Shown in pieces: positions 62,602-64,000 of a DNA stretch of 64,000 nucleotides. The stretch spans positions 62,001 through 126,000 of the forward strand of contig NZ_JNFG01000199.1 in NCBI RefSeq assembly GCF_000729995.1. Direction: 5' to 3'. The notes under the pieces are model-generated. The model had not been told where the DNA came from. It saw nothing but the letters and a program-made list of their open reading frames with translations, and searched no databases. Position 1 is the first letter of the stretch; each line of letters starts with the position of its first letter. The DNA comes from Caballeronia sordidicola (GTDB lineage: Bacteria > Pseudomonadota > Gammaproteobacteria > Burkholderiales > Burkholderiaceae). A program made the position numbers and the translations under genes.

Positions 62602-63522
62602 TTTACCGCTTCGCATGGTGTGGTCCAGTTGCCGGGCTGCTGCCCGCAACTGCTTGCAAAAGGCCTGTACGACCCGTGCCGATTCACCCCCCTTGCGCGT
62701 GATGATCTGGAAGTCCAGATGGGTCGCGTAGTGCCCCGGATCGATGCGGGTCAACAAACCGCTGTCCACCCAAGGTTCGGCATAGTGCGGCGGCAGGAAG
62801 CCGATGTAGTTGCCGGACAGGATCAACATGGCCCGGCCTTCGACGTTATCGACGGAGGCCGCGGCTTCCGGCATGTGGAGCAACTTCAATTCCTGGCTGC
62901 CGAGATAGGCGCGGGCCGCCAGCCGCTGCTTGCTGAGCAGTGAAACAGGAACCCGACCGCTCGCCCGCTCGTGCAACGGATGGGTCGACGCACAGTAGAG
63001 CCCTTGTTCCTCACGATAGAGCGGCAAGTAATCGAGGCCAGGAATCTGCGCGGGGAACGGCCCCACGGCAAGATGCAGACGGCCGTCGAGCACGTGCTGC
63101 TCCATGCTGCCGGGCGTTTCGATCTGCACATGCAGGCGCACTTCCGGCGCCATCTGACCGAACTCTCGAATGGCTATTGGCAGAGGCGAGGACTTGTCGG
63201 TCAACGTCGCTTCGATCATGCCGAACCGCAGCACGCCGGACAGCTCATTGCGCAGTGCGCCGGCTTCCATTTGAAACGTGTCGACGGCCCCAAGCAGGCG
63301 TTGCGCGGCGGCGTGCAATTGCGCGCCTTCCTCGGTGAGCCGGAAACCGGCGCGTCCGCGTTCACATAGCCGCAGCCCGAGTCGCGTCTCCAGTTGCGAC
63401 ATATATTCGCTGATGCTCGATGCGCCGATGTTGAGAATGGGCTGCGCCGCGGCGAAACCACCGCATCGCACGATGGTTTCGAAGATCCGCAACAGCTTGA
63501 GATCCGTGTCCTGAACTTGCAT
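62599..63522 (-). CDS. LysR-family transcriptional regulator
   Basis: The protein has 307 residues from MQVQDTDLKLLRIFETIV with aagggg at the right distance. The HTH spans about 8-65 (FAAAQPILNIGASSISEYMSQLETRLGLRLCERGRAGFRLTEEG). The effector domain is about 95-295. It is divergent from the binding-protein gene at 63748 and convergent with the ureohydrolase gene, so both are candidate targets. The effector could be the guanidino compound. Confidence 0.92.
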   Translation of the reverse strand: MQVQDTDLKLLRIFETIVRCGGFAAAQPILNIGASSISEYMSQLETRLGLRLCERGRAGFRLTEEGAQLHAAAQRLLGAVDTFQMEAGALRNELSGVLRFGMIEATLTDKSSPLPIAIREFGQMAPEVRLHVQIETPGSMEQHVLDGRLHLAVGPFPAQIPGLDYLPLYREEQGLYCASTHPLHERASGRVPVSLLSKQRLAARAYLGSQELKLLHMPEAAASVDNVEGRAMLILSGNYIGFLPPHYAEPWVDSGLLTRIDPGHYATHLDFQIITRKGGESARVVQAFCKQLRAAARQLDHTMRSGK

Positions 63523-63747
63523 CGTGCCGCCCCTTGTTACTTCGGGAATTGCCGAAATGTGTTCCATCAATCATGCATTTTATTGGGGAATTTGGCTACG
63601 CAGAATTGCTGTCAACCCCACTGCCCAGACCTCGGAAGAGGCGTCGCGGCGGACGGGGCCACGCGCTGTTTTCTGTGCCCACACTGATACGCTTCGCCCC
63701 TCGGCGACGACACGGTCTGGCACGCCACACGAGGTGAGGAGAGCATG

Positions 63748-64000
63748 ATGAACAAGCCCTACGCAGGTGCAAGCTGGTTGACAGCAGTCGCTTTGAGCAT
63801 GATCTCCCTGAGCGCGACGGCCGGTGATCAGGTCGTCAAGATCGGTTTGACGGGGCCATTGACCGGCGCGCAGGCCGCCATTGGCAAGGACGACGAAAAC
63901 GGGGTGAGAATGGCGATCGAGCGGCTGAATGCCGAGGGTCTCGTGATCGGCGGCCAGAAGACGCGCTTTGAACTGGTCTCACAGGATGACGCCGCCGACC
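63748..64000 (+). CDS. LivJ-like periplasmic binding protein, N-terminal part (runs off right edge)
   Basis: Two adjacent ATGs (63745 and 63748) follow aggag; the second has the better spacing. A signal peptide of about 25 residues (WLTAVALSMISLSATAG) precedes DQVVKIGLTGPLTGAQAAIGKDDENGVRMAIERLN, the standard beginning of branched-chain-amino-acid-type binding proteins (type I periplasmic fold). Only 84 codons are visible. Position beside the ureohydrolase and LysR genes suggests uptake of an amino acid or guanidino compound. Confidence 0.9.
   Translation, partial: MNKPYAGASWLTAVALSMISLSATAGDQVVKIGLTGPLTGAQAAIGKDDENGVRMAIERLNAEGLVIGGQKTRFELVSQDDAAD

Noticed and set aside
53623..64000. NRPS plus ureohydrolase as one biosynthetic cluster
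   Set aside because: The ureohydrolase is divergent across more than 600 bases and groups better with the LysR and LivJ-like genes.

Overview
The window looks like part of a Burkholderiaceae replicon, most likely Paraburkholderia, Caballeronia or Burkholderia and probably the secondary chromosome. Third codon positions are strongly G/C-rich in most genes. The trimeric porin leader, many LysR-type regulators paired with single target genes, and several small conserved 'Burkholderia-type' hypotheticals fit this group. I saw no rRNA, tRNA, CRISPR array, IS element, phage gene or replication origin.

Layout. 1-3015: the start of an RND efflux permease (running off the left edge), an OmpR-type response regulator without an adjacent kinase, and a LysR regulator. 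3473-9866: a porin with a clear terminator, a small hypothetical, a GT1-type glycosyltransferase next to a fused ABC exporter, and a PEP-mutase/isocitrate-lyase-like protein. 10090-15085: a cysteine-synthase-fold PLP enzyme, then a short-chain dehydrogenase divergent from a YqhC-like AraC regulator that precedes a zinc alcohol dehydrogenase. 15086-17477: a regulatory stretch with a LuxR-type regulator, two look-alike palindromes, a possible small RNA or ORF, and two small hypotheticals. 17514-22923: a TetR/DMT transporter pair with two copies of the same operator-like site, then LysR/hydrolase and LysR/VOC pairs.

23030-32364 holds two divergent operons of the transglutaminase / circularly permuted ATP-grasp / alpha-E / DUF2126 amidoligase type: three transglutaminase-like proteins (one fused to DUF2126), an ATP-grasp-alpha-E fusion and a zinc-ribbon metallopeptidase. 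The family association is known from comparative genomics and predicted to make or remove peptide-like amide bonds, but the substrate is unknown to me. 32427-39537: GST/LysR, a TRIC-family channel, LysR/MFS, and a less GC-rich accessory patch with a Fic protein carrying Gln at the catalytic His position, preceded by repeated operator-like elements, plus a small membrane protein with a His-rich tail.

39914-49388 is one long peptide-salvage operon: an RpiR-type regulator, isoaspartyl peptidase (iaaA), gsiABCD-like glutathione/dipeptide importer, a DmpA-type aminopeptidase and a DppA-type M55 D-aminopeptidase. Uptake and intracellular cleavage of unusual (beta-, gamma- or D-containing) peptides, possibly murein-derived, is the simplest joint role. 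49452-53502: PhzF-like epimerase/isomerase, a Dcp-type M3 peptidase and a lone FRG-domain protein.

53623-60939 is a single giant NRPS gene of order C-A-PCP-C-A-PCP-R. Its first condensation domain lacks the catalytic His and the assembly ends in a thioester reductase, which predicts a reduced dipeptide (aldehyde, cyclic imine or pyrazinone, or alcohol). No tailoring, MbtH or transport gene is adjacent. 61577-64000: a ureohydrolase, a LysR regulator and the beginning of a LivJ-like binding protein, plausibly a guanidino-compound uptake and hydrolysis locus.

The best candidates for undescribed biology are the compact reductive NRPS, the double amidoligase/transglutaminase cluster, and the LuxR region with its shared palindromes.
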